From Arthrobacter pascens (lineage in GTDB: Bacteria > Actinomycetota > Actinomycetes > Actinomycetales > Micrococcaceae), in the NCBI RefSeq assembly GCF_030816475.1, contig NZ_JAUSXF010000002.1, positions 1 to 64,000 on the forward strand: 64,000 nt of DNA, read 5' to 3'. This document shows positions 8,925-18,084 of this stretch, piece by piece. Below the pieces are notes generated by a model. That model saw only the letters and a program-made list of their open reading frames with translations, searched no databases and was not told where the DNA came from. The position numbers were made by a program, and so were the translations under genes. Position 1 is the first letter of the stretch. The number at the start of each line of letters is the position of its first letter.

Positions 8925-10513
8925 GGTGTCCCTCCTTCGGTGGGCAGCTCGGGAGCCGCCGGGTCCATGAGCGTTTCGGCTGGTTCGTGCCAGCGGGTGT
9001 TGGTGTCGTTGAGGCCTTCGGCCTGCTCGATGGAGGTCAGGCCGATCTGTACGGGGATCCCCGGGCGGCCGCCGACCTTGATGAGGAACTTTCCCCGGCC
9101 CGGGGGTTCGACGTCGACGCCGCGTGAGTCCCACGCGGGCGGGTCCTGCCAGGAGATGAGCTTTTGCTGCTCCTGCCGGGACAGGGGAATTGCGGAGGTC
9201 AGCAGGGCCATCTCCGAGGCTGGCAGGCCACCGCAGATCACCATGCCGGAACGCTCCACGAATCCGCGGGCCTTCATCCGGTCCTCTTCTGCCGGCAGCG
9301 CCAGCAGGTCGGACATGGTGTGGGAGATCATGATCTGACCAACGCCTACGGAGCGGTTCAGACGGGTCAGGGCGTCCACCCGGTCCACCATGCCTTTACC
9401 GGAGCGCAGCGCCCGCCACAGCTCATCAAGGACAACGAAGTAGTTCCGGCGGGGCTCCAGGCCAGCGTCCGCGAGGGCGTTGGCGACGTTGACGGTACCG
9501 AACCCGTAGGACCAGCACGCGAGCAGAATGGCGGCCTGCAGGTCGGTTTCTGTCTCGTCAATGGTGGAGACGTCGAAGACGACGGCGCGGTCCCGCTTCA
9601 TGGGGCTGGTGGTCTGCCGGGAGAAGATTTCTCCCAGCTTCCCGCCGCCGGTCAGGCCCAGCAGGGTCGCTTCCAGTGCCCGCGTTTCCTGCAGGTAGAC
9701 GGCCATGTCGCCACGGTCCAGAGCGACTTGGCGCAGTTCGTCCGGAGCGGAGACAATGACGTCCAGGAGGTCCTTCAACACCGGGATGCCCTCAAAACGG
9801 TCATCAAGGACCCGCAGCGCCCGGTCCAGGATCGTCTGTTCCTGATCGGTGGGCGGATTGTTCCGGCTGATGGTGATGAGTGAGACGACCATGTTCAGGC
9901 GGCGGCCGTGAGCGTCGGCCCGTACCCGGGTGGCGACCTCGTGGTGACCGTGGGTTTCCAATAGCTGGGCGGCCTCGACGGCCTGGCCGGGATCGAGAAT
10001 GTTCAGATACCCCACGCCACGGCCGAGCTTGATGACCTGGCCACCGAGGGCCTGGACCGCTTTGACGTGCTCGCCCTTCAGGTCCCCCAGGACCAGTGCG
10101 TGGACGCCCTGGGCAGACAGGCCCAGGAACATACGCCGCACCAGCGTGGACTTGCCCAATCCCGGCTTGCCCAGGATGAAGGCGGAAGGGTTGGAAATGA
10201 GCCGTGCCCGCTGGAACCAGCTGATCGGGTCGCAGCAGACCGTGGCCTGGGTTTCCTCGTGGCGTCCGAGCGGCACGCCGATCATGGGCGAGGACGCCCC
10301 GGAGGAGAACGGCCAGAGCCCGCAGACCTGGACCGTGGTTCCCCGGTACTCAGTCACAGAGGGGACGAGTTGCGCCATGCCCCCGCCACGACCGGGCCAG
10401 CCACGGGAGCCCGGCCCGGCCTCGCGTGGTTGCCGCTCAGCCTTCTTGGGTGCGGCCGTTGCCGGCCCAGCGGCTTTCTTGGAGGAACGGGTGAACATCT
10501 TTAGGAGGCCCAT
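8921..10513 (-). CDS. VirB4/TraC-like conjugation ATPase
   Basis: A 530-residue ATP-binding protein that should power assembly or substrate transfer in the type IV secretion machine. Walker A (FILGKPGLGKSTLVRRM) is near residues 112-128 and Walker B (YFVVLDELWRAL) near 350-361, followed by VGQIMISHTMSDL as in VirB4-type ATPases. The N-terminus is basic and low in complexity. The start overlaps the SCO6880 gene stop (TAATG), and its stop overlaps the coupling protein start, so translation is coupled through the operon. Confidence 0.87.
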   Translation of the reverse strand: MGLLKMFTRSSKKAAGPATAAPKKAERQPREAGPGSRGWPGRGGGMAQLVPSVTEYRGTTVQVCGLWPFSSGASSPMIGVPLGRHEETQATVCCDPISWFQRARLISNPSAFILGKPGLGKSTLVRRMFLGLSAQGVHALVLGDLKGEHVKAVQALGGQVIKLGRGVGYLNILDPGQAVEAAQLLETHGHHEVATRVRADAHGRRLNMVVSLITISRNNPPTDQEQTILDRALRVLDDRFEGIPVLKDLLDVIVSAPDELRQVALDRGDMAVYLQETRALEATLLGLTGGGKLGEIFSRQTTSPMKRDRAVVFDVSTIDETETDLQAAILLACWSYGFGTVNVANALADAGLEPRRNYFVVLDELWRALRSGKGMVDRVDALTRLNRSVGVGQIMISHTMSDLLALPAEEDRMKARGFVERSGMVICGGLPASEMALLTSAIPLSRQEQQKLISWQDPPAWDSRGVDVEPPGRGKFLIKVGGRPGIPVQIGLTSIEQAEGLNDTNTRWHEPAETLMDPAAPELPTEGGTP

Positions 10514-12021
10514 TACAGGGCATCCTTGATTTCGGTGGGCAGAAGGCTGTGCTTGGGAAGGACCAGCCCCAGCGGCAGTGAGGCGGCGAACGCGGTGTCC
10601 TGAGCGCCGTAAGCGCGGCGCAACAGCACCCGGGCAGTACCGGAGGTCTGTTCGATGGCAGCCACGGCATCAGGCAGCCGGTCCCTGTCCGTCACAGTGG
10701 CAGTGACGACCATCCCGAAGTTCACCAGGCCAGCGCCTTGGGCTTCCTCCTGCGCTGTCTGCACAGCGGAGCGGGCATCGACCAGGGCGCGTGCGGAAGG
10801 CCGGGTCCCGGAGGTGATGCGGACGTTGGCGTTGTTCTGGTCCCGCTCGACCACTGCAGCTGCCCGGGCAGAATCCATCGGGCGGTACAGCAGCGAAATC
10901 CGTTTACGGTCAACATCCCCGTGCGGGGCCAGCAGCCGCGACAGGACCGAGGAGTTCACGGACCCCCGGGGTGCACCGGTCATGGTCCAGGAGGCCGAGA
11001 ATGCGCTGTCGTGCCGGTAGCCGTCCCAGCTTGCCTGCGTCGCGGTCGGGCCGACCTCGCCCCAGCTCAGGGACACCGGGGAACCGGCGGCGTGGGCTTC
11101 ATCAATGATCAGCGCTGCCGGCGGATCGTACGCGATCCGGACGACCTCGCAGAGTTCCTGCGCCGACATCGGACGGGCAATACCGGCGCCGGTGGACTGC
11201 AGCCGTGCCGAGAGGCCCGGGATGCGGGAGGCGAGGTCACGGGCAACATCTTCAGGTGTGCGCTTTTTCGATCCCGCCCGCAGGGAGGCGTTGAACGTCA
11301 GGGATACCCAGGCACGGACTGTGGCCGATCCTTCCGGGTAGGTTTCAACGACCTCGCGCAGAATCGCCTGGGCAAATGCCGGCGCGTTCGGGTCGATGTT
11401 CATTTCGACTTCGTTTCGCAGCCGGTACCCGGAGTCCGGTGCGGTCTCGACAGTTACGGCTGCGGCGTCCAGGCCTGCCTCATCGGCAAGGCCGGCGAGC
11501 CAGCCGCCCCAGTTCGCCACCCATGCGTCGACCTGCTCTGGGTCCACCAGTGAGGCTCCGTCAGGTTCGGTGGAGAAGATCACGGTGAAGTGGCTGGTGG
11601 TCGGCACATGCAGCAGCGCGAACGGGCGCTTGTAGGAGTCAGCGAACTCGTACAGGGTCGACTTCGCTGCAAGCCCCGGCAGCTGGTACATGCCCCACTG
11701 CGTCACGCCCAGGGGACCGGAACGATAGAGATTCGTTCCCGAGGACTTGGACAGCCGGAAGCTCAAGCGGGTCCCGAAGCGGTCGACGACGGACTGGCCG
11801 TGCTTGTCCTTGACGGTCAGCAACAGGGCGCTGGCCCCGGCCACGGCCAAAACGCCCAGGCCAACGAAAAGGCCCCAGATGGCGAAGCTGATGATGCCCA
11901 GCAACAGGCCGATCATGACAATCCCGGTGCCAATAGCGCCGAGGTTGCCCAGTCCAGCGGAGCGCGGTACGCGCCAGTTGCCGTAGGACGGTTCCTTGTA
12001 TTCGGTATTAATTGCTGCCAC
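10513..12021 (-). CDS. SCO6880 family (PrgI-like) conjugation protein
   Basis: A 502-residue membrane-associated protein with two adjacent hydrophobic segments at residues 29-70 (GTGIVMIGLLLGIISFAIWG, then GLGVLAVAGASALLL), followed by a long soluble domain. This architecture and the sequence around GVTQWGMYQLPG match the SCO6880 family found in actinobacterial transfer operons directly before the VirB4-like ATPase. GTG 12021 follows GGGGAGGG. It overlaps the upstream TrbL-like gene by 14 bases and the downstream ATPase gene by one. Confidence 0.85.
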   Translation of the reverse strand: MAAINTEYKEPSYGNWRVPRSAGLGNLGAIGTGIVMIGLLLGIISFAIWGLFVGLGVLAVAGASALLLTVKDKHGQSVVDRFGTRLSFRLSKSSGTNLYRSGPLGVTQWGMYQLPGLAAKSTLYEFADSYKRPFALLHVPTTSHFTVIFSTEPDGASLVDPEQVDAWVANWGGWLAGLADEAGLDAAAVTVETAPDSGYRLRNEVEMNIDPNAPAFAQAILREVVETYPEGSATVRAWVSLTFNASLRAGSKKRTPEDVARDLASRIPGLSARLQSTGAGIARPMSAQELCEVVRIAYDPPAALIIDEAHAAGSPVSLSWGEVGPTATQASWDGYRHDSAFSASWTMTGAPRGSVNSSVLSRLLAPHGDVDRKRISLLYRPMDSARAAAVVERDQNNANVRITSGTRPSARALVDARSAVQTAQEEAQGAGLVNFGMVVTATVTDRDRLPDAVAAIEQTSGTARVLLRRAYGAQDTAFAASLPLGLVLPKHSLLPTEIKDAL

Positions 12022-13267
12022 TGGGGCCCTCCCCGGTTGAATTCTGCGCGGTCTGCTGTGCGGCCTGAGAGGCCTTGGACGCTACTTGTACTCCTGCGGC
12101 GACGACGAGCCCGACCGGGCCGGCGGCTTTCGCCGCTCCCGACGCGGCACCGGCTCCTGCCGTGCCAGCAGTGGCCCCTGCCCCTGCTCCTGCGGTGCTG
12201 GTAGCTCCGCCTGGGCTTATTGGACCTGTTGACCCTGGCGTCGGCTGGCCGCCGTTTCCCTTCGGGCCAGGTGTTCCGTCACTGCCCTTGGGAGAAGTGC
12301 CTGGCTGGTTGTTCTGCGTGCTCGCCGGCGTTGGTGCGGCATTGCCTTTGCCGCTGCCACTGCGGCCCAGTGACACAGCACCTGTGGCCATCGCCCCGAC
12401 GGCTGCTCCTGCCCCTGCGCCGCTGCCGGAAGCAACGGCTCCGACCATCGGCGTCACGAATCGCATCAGAGCAGGCAAGGCGAACAGGGCAACGATCATC
12501 AACGTGAAGCCCGTGATGGACGTGATCAATGCGTCCTGCCCGCTGTTTTTGCCCATGAGCAGGAACGCGACCGAGTAGACGATGGCCGCCGCTGGTTTGT
12601 AGAGGATGAAGGCGATAGTCCAGCCGACCGCCTTCTGAAACCACTGCTTTCCCATCTCCGTGTTCGTGAAAGCGGCCGTGGTGGGCAAGATGCCCGCCAG
12701 GATCACCAACATGCCGCTGCGCACCACCATCAGGACGACCTGAACGAGGGAAGCAAGCAGCCCGATCAACCCCAGGACGATGAGGATAAACACCCCGACC
12801 GCCGTCTGGCCTGTCACGACGAGGATTTTCATTGACTCAGCGAAGCCCTTGCCGTCTGTGGAGCGCTGGATGATGGCGGCCGAAAAAACATCTGCCGCGA
12901 TTACCAGAATCGAGATGACACCCAAGCCCAAGCCCGTTACCAGGGTGAGCGTGACCAGGGATCGCAGTAGCTCCTTCAGCGGTGCCCCGCGTTGTTCCCA
13001 GATCATTCGGATGCCACCAACGATGACGGCGAGGACCGCTAGCGTCACCGTCCAGACCGTCAGCTCGCTGTTCACCATGGAGACTACGGGACTCGGCGTC
13101 GTCCCGTCCTCGCTGGCAAGGTTCACCGTGGGCATGGAAACCCAGAAGGTAGACAGTGTCGTCACCATCTGGCTCATGCCCTCCAAGATGGCTTTCGCCA
13201 TGTTGCCCATAGCGTCATCAGCGAGCCCTGAAAACCAGTCCCCTACCGGGTTCCAAGTAGGCCTCAT
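12008..13267 (-). CDS. TrbL/VirB6-like inner membrane channel protein
   Basis: Polytopic membrane protein of 419 residues with several long hydrophobic segments (WTVTLAVLAVIVGGIRMIW; LVTLTLVTGLGLGVISILVI; VGVFILIVLGLIGLLASLVQ; MLVILAGILPTTAAF; GFTLMIVALFALPALM). Its C-terminal third is rich in Gly, Ala, Pro and Ser. TrbL/VirB6 proteins form part of the inner-membrane channel. ATG 13267 (MRPTW) is preferred because ATGA overlaps the preceding stop by four bases; ATG 13279 is possible. Confidence 0.82.
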   Translation of the reverse strand: MRPTWNPVGDWFSGLADDAMGNMAKAILEGMSQMVTTLSTFWVSMPTVNLASEDGTTPSPVVSMVNSELTVWTVTLAVLAVIVGGIRMIWEQRGAPLKELLRSLVTLTLVTGLGLGVISILVIAADVFSAAIIQRSTDGKGFAESMKILVVTGQTAVGVFILIVLGLIGLLASLVQVVLMVVRSGMLVILAGILPTTAAFTNTEMGKQWFQKAVGWTIAFILYKPAAAIVYSVAFLLMGKNSGQDALITSITGFTLMIVALFALPALMRFVTPMVGAVASGSGAGAGAAVGAMATGAVSLGRSGSGKGNAAPTPASTQNNQPGTSPKGSDGTPGPKGNGGQPTPGSTGPISPGGATSTAGAGAGATAGTAGAGAASGAAKAAGPVGLVVAAGVQVASKASQAAQQTAQNSTGEGPSGSN

Positions 13268-13998
13268 GCTCCACTCCAAAGGATGAATCCTGAAAGGTCA
13301 CGGATTTGCCGAGGCTCCTCCAAAGGTGCGCCGTTGTCGGCGACGACACCCTTCCAGTCCCCGTCTTGCCACAGAAGCGTTGTCCTCACCGAAGCAAGTC
13401 CTCCGTTGTCCGCCTTGAACGCAAGTTCCACAACGGCCTGGTTGGCCGTGTATGAGACGTTGAATCCCGCCACCTGGACCTTCACGGCCGACACTGGAGC
13501 CGAGGTCGGGAGTGCCTTCATCCCGGCATCCCGGCCGGGTCCCCTGGCTGCAAGCTGTTCAGCAATAGCTGGTTCTTTGGATGTGTCGCTGCCCAATGCC
13601 CAGAGGTTTACCGCTGCATACAACGCCCCTGTGGGTGTGTGGGCGAAGCAGGACCTAATGCCCTGATCGTCCGTCTTTCCTGGGCCGATTTTAGGATCGA
13701 TTGGCGCGGCCATGGTCCCCACAAGTTCCCACTTCGTCTCCGGTGCCGCACCCAGCGCCGACTCCGATGAGGTGGGAAGTCCGCACACGCTCTCACCTGC
13801 GGCCTGCGGTGCGCTGGCTGAGGCTGAGCTGCCGGATTCGGACGGGGCAGGGCCCGGCTGCGCGTTGCCTTGTCCTTTGGGGAGCAGGAAGATGACGACG
13901 GCTGCTGCAATGAGCGCGACCACCAGCGCGGCAGCAATGATGAAACCGGGTTTGGTGAACGGATTGCTTTCGGTGGTGCTCTCTGTTGACTGGCTCAT
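13264..13998 (-). CDS. Membrane-anchored transfer protein, VirB8-like topology
   Basis: A 244-residue protein with a short cytoplasmic N-terminus, one transmembrane segment (FIIAAALVVALIAAAVVIFL, residues 19-38), an Ala/Ser/Pro-rich linker and an extracytoplasmic domain. The topology is that of VirB8/TcpC-type scaffold proteins, but no family motif was recognised and the assignment is positional. GGGAGG precedes ATG 13998. It overlaps the TrbL-like gene by four bases. Two cysteines in the outer domain (CGLP and SCFA) could pair. Confidence 0.6.
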   Translation of the reverse strand: MSQSTESTTESNPFTKPGFIIAAALVVALIAAAVVIFLLPKGQGNAQPGPAPSESGSSASASAPQAAGESVCGLPTSSESALGAAPETKWELVGTMAAPIDPKIGPGKTDDQGIRSCFAHTPTGALYAAVNLWALGSDTSKEPAIAEQLAARGPGRDAGMKALPTSAPVSAVKVQVAGFNVSYTANQAVVELAFKADNGGLASVRTTLLWQDGDWKGVVADNGAPLEEPRQIRDLSGFILWSGA

Positions 13999-14025
13999 GG
14001 TGAACCTCCCGTTGTTGGTGCTGGC

Positions 14026-14295
14026 TTAGACGAAGGCGCGGACGATGCCGGAGGCGCCGGTGATGATGATGCAGCCCATCAGGACCCAGCCGAGACTGGC
14101 GAGGGTCTGGCCGCCCTCGCCGCGCTGGAGCGAGATGACCAGCTTGATACCGACGATGATGACGCCTAGGACTCCCAGGACCAGACCAATACCCGCCGCC
14201 CAGTTCAGGATCGTGAGCAGTCCGCCGGCCTGTGCAGGGACAGTCGGGGTGGGGTTGGGGATGACGCTGGCTGCAAGTGCGGAGAAGGAGTTCAT
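14026..14295 (-). CDS. VirB2/pilin-like small membrane protein
   Basis: An 89-residue protein with two hydrophobic segments (LTILNWAAGIGLVLGVLGVI and ASLGWVLMGCIIITGASGIV) separated by a short charged loop (LQRGEGG). This is the layout of VirB2/TrbC pilin-like subunits of type IV secretion systems. The position between the ParA-side genes and the VirB8-like gene supports it. AAAGG precedes the start. The call rests on topology and context. Confidence 0.65.
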   Translation of the reverse strand: MNSFSALAASVIPNPTPTVPAQAGGLLTILNWAAGIGLVLGVLGVIIVGIKLVISLQRGEGGQTLASLGWVLMGCIIITGASGIVRAFV

Positions 14296-14306
14296 GGTGA
14301 GACCTT

Positions 14307-14915
14307 TCAGTTGCTGGTGCTTGGAGTGGTGTCGGTAGCCAAAGCGGCTACGTCAGTAATGAAGCGTTGGTACTCGCGGGCCGGCGGCGTCGTGGAGTCC
14401 CCGTGCCGCCAGGCCTCTACCCAGGGCAGAGTCCAGAAGCGGGGCGCTCCCCCGCCGACGAGCGCGGCGAAGTCACGGAGCGCTTTGGGGGTCTTGCCCG
14501 GGGCGTCCGCAAGGACAGCGAGGCCGAGCAGATCAAGCTCCGGCGCAGCGCCTGATACCCACTGGGTCAATGCGTTCCTGGCGGCTGTGAGGCCGCGCAT
14601 GTCCGCCCGGCAGACCAGCAGTACCCGTGGTTTGTTTCCGTCCTGCAGGACGGGCCAGCAATGATCGGCGATGCGGGCCCCATCGAGGAGTTCAGCGATT
14701 CTGCTCTCGCCGGCTCCCCCGTGGGCTCCGGTAATCCACAGCGCTGCAGAACCTGACACGGTGCGGCGGCCCAGGCGGTCTGCTGCGTCCGGTTCAACCA
14801 TTCCCCGCAGCGGTGCACTGATCACGGCCGCTGGTGGCACGTGCGTCTTCGGTACTTCCTCTGCCGCACTGTCGGCGGCTGGGCTGGTGATCCAGGGGTT
14901 CAGGGACTGTTGCAT
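14307..14915 (-). CDS. Transfer operon protein with degenerate P-loop (possibly DUF6668)
   Basis: A 202-residue protein with an N-terminal Pro/Ala-rich stretch and a Rossmann-like core. LWITGAHGGAGESRIAELL resembles a ParA-type P-loop, but the lysine of the Walker A motif is replaced by glutamate, so ATP hydrolysis is unlikely. Later segments (PRVLLVCRADMRGLTAAR; LDLLGLAVLADAPG) look like the beta strands of a SIMIBI NTPase. Position next to the ParA-like gene is typical of actinobacterial transfer operons. I recall the family label DUF6668 for such proteins but could not check it. GGAGGA precedes the start. Confidence 0.6.
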   Translation of the reverse strand: MQQSLNPWITSPAADSAAEEVPKTHVPPAAVISAPLRGMVEPDAADRLGRRTVSGSAALWITGAHGGAGESRIAELLDGARIADHCWPVLQDGNKPRVLLVCRADMRGLTAARNALTQWVSGAAPELDLLGLAVLADAPGKTPKALRDFAALVGGGAPRFWTLPWVEAWRHGDSTTPPAREYQRFITDVAALATDTTPSTSN

Positions 14916-14947
14916 GGTTCCTCCTTTCGAAGTCCGTTGGTGGGTGT

Positions 14948-16453
14948 TTAGAAGCCGTCAGCGACGCGGGCCGCTGCGGCCAGCCATGCCCGCTGTGTGG
15001 CGGGCTGGAGGGCTTCATAGCGGATGGGGCCGTTGACCAGGGCCGGATCGTAGGGAATGCGGACGACTGCCCGGACGAACGGCTCAAAGCCGTCCGCGAT
15101 CCGCTGTGCCTCGTCTTTGGCCCTCTTCAGGGCCTCTCCGGTCATGCTGCGCTTGGCGTCGGTGGATTCGGAGACGATGACGACCGCGTTGCGTGCCAGT
15201 TCGGCGTCGTGGCCACCACGGGATTCCAGTGTCTGCAGCGTCAGCCGGGCGGCTTCTGCGCGATCCTCGATGGCCGTAACTGGCACGACGAGCTGATTGG
15301 TGTGGTCAATCATCCTGCGCCAGTTTGCTGCCCGGGCCGTGTTGCCCGAATCCATGATCACCAGCCGGTAGTAGCGGGTGAGGACCTGGTGCGCGATATC
15401 GACTTCCTCAGCGGTGACTTCGTGGTCGCCTTCTTCGTTCTCGTCCGAGCGCAGGACGTCGAACTTGTCTCCGGTCTGGTGATGGACGAACTTGGCGATT
15501 TCGGCGGCGCTGGTTGACGGGGAGAGCAAGGACTGAGATGAATCAATCAGGTCCAGAACGCTCCGGTTATGGACGCCCTTTTCTGTCCGCCACCCCAACG
15601 TTCCCTGCGACTCGTTGTTGTCCCACGCGACGGTGGCCGCGCCGCTGTAGCGGGCCAGGACTGCCGAAAGCATGACCACCGTGGGGGTCTTGTTCGCCCC
15701 GCCCTTCCGGTTCACGACAGCGACCGTGCGGGGGCCGGGCCAATGCTGACTGACCGTCCGAATGTCCTCCCGTTCGGAGAGTTCTTCCGCTGAGGGGTCC
15801 ATCCGGAATCCCAGGCGCGTGAGGGTTCCGCGCCAGCCCTGTGTCGCCGGTTCCAAAACCGGTGCGCTGACCAGGAACGAGGTTTCCTTCAAGCTGCGCC
15901 GGGTTGGCGGGGCTTCCTCAGCGACTACAGCCGTCTGCGGTTCTTCTGCGGCGGCCGCGGGCTGTGGTTCCGGGTTGGCTGGCGCTGGCGTGGTGCTGGA
16001 TGCGACCAGGTTAGGCGGCCACGGCTGGCGTTCCTCCGACGCGGCAGAGGCAGGAACCACCGTGGGCTCTGCGGGGGCGGCCACAGGCTCAGGAGCAGCA
16101 ACCGGGACCGTATCAATGACGGTCGGAGCTGCAGTCTCGGGCGTGATTTCCGGAGCTTCTGCCCGGCGGCGGGCAGGGCGCGGCTCGTAGGAGACAGATT
16201 CAATCTTGTTGTCCGGGTGCACGATCAGTTCACCGTGCCCTTCGGGATCTTCGATCTGGACCCTGACGGGGCGTTGCAGCGTCTGCGCCTCCCCCACAAC
16301 AAGAGCCAAGGCATTGTTGCGAAGATCCTGCAGGGACTCCCCGCCAGGAACGACGCGCGAGTTACCCGCGACGACGACCTCCGCGGTCCCGTTATCGCGG
16401 ACGATGGCCCTGATCTTCGGAAAGGCCATGACCTCGGTTGGTGTAGTACCCAT
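14948..16453 (-). CDS. ParA/MinD-like ATPase of the transfer operon
   Basis: A 501-residue protein with a long N-terminal region rich in Ala, Pro and Glu (about 220 residues) and a C-terminal ParA/MinD-type ATPase domain. The P-loop reads VVNRKGGANKTPTVVMLS: the deviant Walker A signature KGG-x-x-KT is kept, but the usual glycine before the lysine is asparagine. Such proteins occur inside actinobacterial conjugation operons and may position the transfer machine; this role is inferred. It is distinct from the partition ParA at 21818. AAGGAAGAA precedes the start. Confidence 0.75.
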   Translation of the reverse strand: MGTTPTEVMAFPKIRAIVRDNGTAEVVVAGNSRVVPGGESLQDLRNNALALVVGEAQTLQRPVRVQIEDPEGHGELIVHPDNKIESVSYEPRPARRRAEAPEITPETAAPTVIDTVPVAAPEPVAAPAEPTVVPASAASEERQPWPPNLVASSTTPAPANPEPQPAAAAEEPQTAVVAEEAPPTRRSLKETSFLVSAPVLEPATQGWRGTLTRLGFRMDPSAEELSEREDIRTVSQHWPGPRTVAVVNRKGGANKTPTVVMLSAVLARYSGAATVAWDNNESQGTLGWRTEKGVHNRSVLDLIDSSQSLLSPSTSAAEIAKFVHHQTGDKFDVLRSDENEEGDHEVTAEEVDIAHQVLTRYYRLVIMDSGNTARAANWRRMIDHTNQLVVPVTAIEDRAEAARLTLQTLESRGGHDAELARNAVVIVSESTDAKRSMTGEALKRAKDEAQRIADGFEPFVRAVVRIPYDPALVNGPIRYEALQPATQRAWLAAAARVADGF

Positions 16454-16495
16454 GAACTTCTTCCTTTACGTGTGTGAGATGGAGAGATGAGGCGC

Positions 16496-17008
16496 TTAGG
16501 ACGTTGGTGGGGTGAGCCGGTCGACCTTCCACAGGGAGTCTTTGCCCGTGCGGAGCAGCTGCAACGTGTAGGTCCCGGCGTTGGTGGGGACCGCTGCCGT
16601 GACGCCGTAGCCGTTGGCTTCATCGACGGTCAGCGTTGCCGCCCCGGTGACGCGGTTGGCCGGAATGTTGGCCGGGTCCACTGCCGAGTAGTCGGCGGTG
16701 GCCTGTGGTGTCAGCCAGCGGGCAAGATCGTTCGCCCACTGCTTTTCCTCCACGGCCGGGCGGGCGAAGTCCGCCATTGCCTTCTCAGCGACTTCCACAG
16801 CTTTGTCCTTGCTGGTCTGATCCCAGGTGATGCCAAGGGTGGCCGGGGCTGTACCCCCAGGGGCCTGTGGCCCGCTGTTGGCGCTCAGAGAGACGGGCGC
16901 GGACGCCGTAGGGGTGCTGCTGGCTGATTCTGCCGGTGTCGTGCTCGCTGCCGGGGCGCACGACACGCACAGCAGGGCCACGGCGAGCAGGGTCAGGGGC
17001 TTTTTCAC
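16496..17008 (-). CDS. Secreted or lipoprotein component of the transfer operon
   Basis: A 170-residue exported protein. The signal segment (MKKPLTLLAVALLCVSCAPA) ends in a cysteine that may be lipidated, although the residue at minus 3 is Cys rather than Leu. A Ser/Thr/Ala/Pro linker follows and then a domain with DLARWLTPQATADY and TYTLQLLRTGKDSLWKVDRL. That C-terminal pattern is common in proteins of actinobacterial type IV systems that adopt an NTF2/VirB8-like fold; I cannot confirm the fold. ATGA overlap of four bases with the upstream hydrolase gene. Confidence 0.6.
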   Translation of the reverse strand: MKKPLTLLAVALLCVSCAPAASTTPAESASSTPTASAPVSLSANSGPQAPGGTAPATLGITWDQTSKDKAVEVAEKAMADFARPAVEEKQWANDLARWLTPQATADYSAVDPANIPANRVTGAATLTVDEANGYGVTAAVPTNAGTYTLQLLRTGKDSLWKVDRLTPPTS

Positions 17009-18084
17009 TTCTTCTCCTCTTGAGTGGGCAGATACAGGAACGCTGAGGGGACATTGCTGCTGACTGTCCGCGTGTAGTAGTTGTGGTCATCCGGTGGCGG
17101 GTTGCCGTTGTAACCTTCTTCGACGTAGGTCCCGTCGTCTTTGACTTCCTTGACCACGGCGACGTGGCCGTAGGTTGGGTCCGCTCCCCCGGCACCGGGT
17201 GCGTACCAGACGACCGCACCGACGCGGGGTGTCTTGCCGGTGGGCCAGCCCTTGGCGTCCCAGCCGGCCTTCCAGGTCAGGGCCGAGCCGAGGCCCTGCC
17301 CGTCCGGGCGGAAGTTACCATTGAGGAATTTGAACGGTGCACTGGTGGAACCCATCTGCTGGTTCACCCGCCACAGGGCGAAGTCCACGCATTCGCGGTA
17401 GAACATGCCCAGCGGCGACGCGGCGGCTGCCCCGTCTCCGACCTGCATCCAGGTCGGAGAGTTTTTCCACGGGTAGTCATTCCCGGCACCGGACTGCCCC
17501 GGTATGGCGCAGTCGCTGCCCTTCAGCGAGAGCTTCCCGTCCGAGAGTTCCTGGACGAGTTTGACGGCCTCGGGCCAGTACTTCTGGTAGTGATACGGGT
17601 CCGCGTTGCGCTGAACCTTGTTGCCGGCGATGGTCGGCTCCAACAGCTCCCAGCCGGGAACGGCCTGCAGTGCTTTGATGAAGTTCTTTGCGCTGGCGGC
17701 GGGGTCCATGCGGTCTGCGTAGGAGCCCCATGCGCCGTTGTCGCGCTGCTGGAACAGGCCGCGGGAGTCGGGTCCGGGACCGTCGCCGTGGTCCAGCACC
17801 CGCAGCCCTGACTCCCCCAGGGAGACCATGACGCTGATCATCTGGCCCTTGACGGACAGGTTCACTGCCTTGCCGGCACCCATGATCGCCGCGGCGTTCT
17901 TCAGCTGCTCCTGGGTGTAACCCTCAACCTTGGTGTTGCCGTCGATGACAACGGAAACAGCCGGGCCGCAGTTAGCGGCAGCCGGTTTCGCCGGGGCCAA
18001 CAACAGCAGCATGGCGAAGATCAGGCTAAGGAACAGGCCAGGGAGGGCAATGAGTGCCACCATGCCAAGCGACTTACGCTGCAT
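17005..18084 (-). CDS. Cell-wall hydrolase with lysozyme-like and CHAP domains
   Basis: A 359-residue protein with an N-terminal membrane segment (ALPGLFLSLIFAMLLLLA), an SLT/lysozyme-like region (VMVSLGESGLRVLDHGD, then SRGLFQQRDNGAWGSY) and a C-terminal CHAP domain. CHAP residues are visible: the cysteine in YRECVDFALWRVN and the histidine in YGHVAVVKEV. It probably opens peptidoglycan for the transfer apparatus (VirB1 role). ATG 18084 is chosen because it overlaps the upstream stop as TGATG; an in-frame start at 18132 would extend into the upstream gene. Confidence 0.85.
   Translation of the reverse strand: MQRKSLGMVALIALPGLFLSLIFAMLLLLAPAKPAAANCGPAVSVVIDGNTKVEGYTQEQLKNAAAIMGAGKAVNLSVKGQMISVMVSLGESGLRVLDHGDGPGPDSRGLFQQRDNGAWGSYADRMDPAASAKNFIKALQAVPGWELLEPTIAGNKVQRNADPYHYQKYWPEAVKLVQELSDGKLSLKGSDCAIPGQSGAGNDYPWKNSPTWMQVGDGAAAASPLGMFYRECVDFALWRVNQQMGSTSAPFKFLNGNFRPDGQGLGSALTWKAGWDAKGWPTGKTPRVGAVVWYAPGAGGADPTYGHVAVVKEVKDDGTYVEEGYNGNPPPDDHNYYTRTVSSNVPSAFLYLPTQEEKK

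Noticed and set aside
8202..9338. Rightward open frame inside the transfer operon
   Set aside because: Runs opposite two overlapping ATPase genes and has no recognisable domain.
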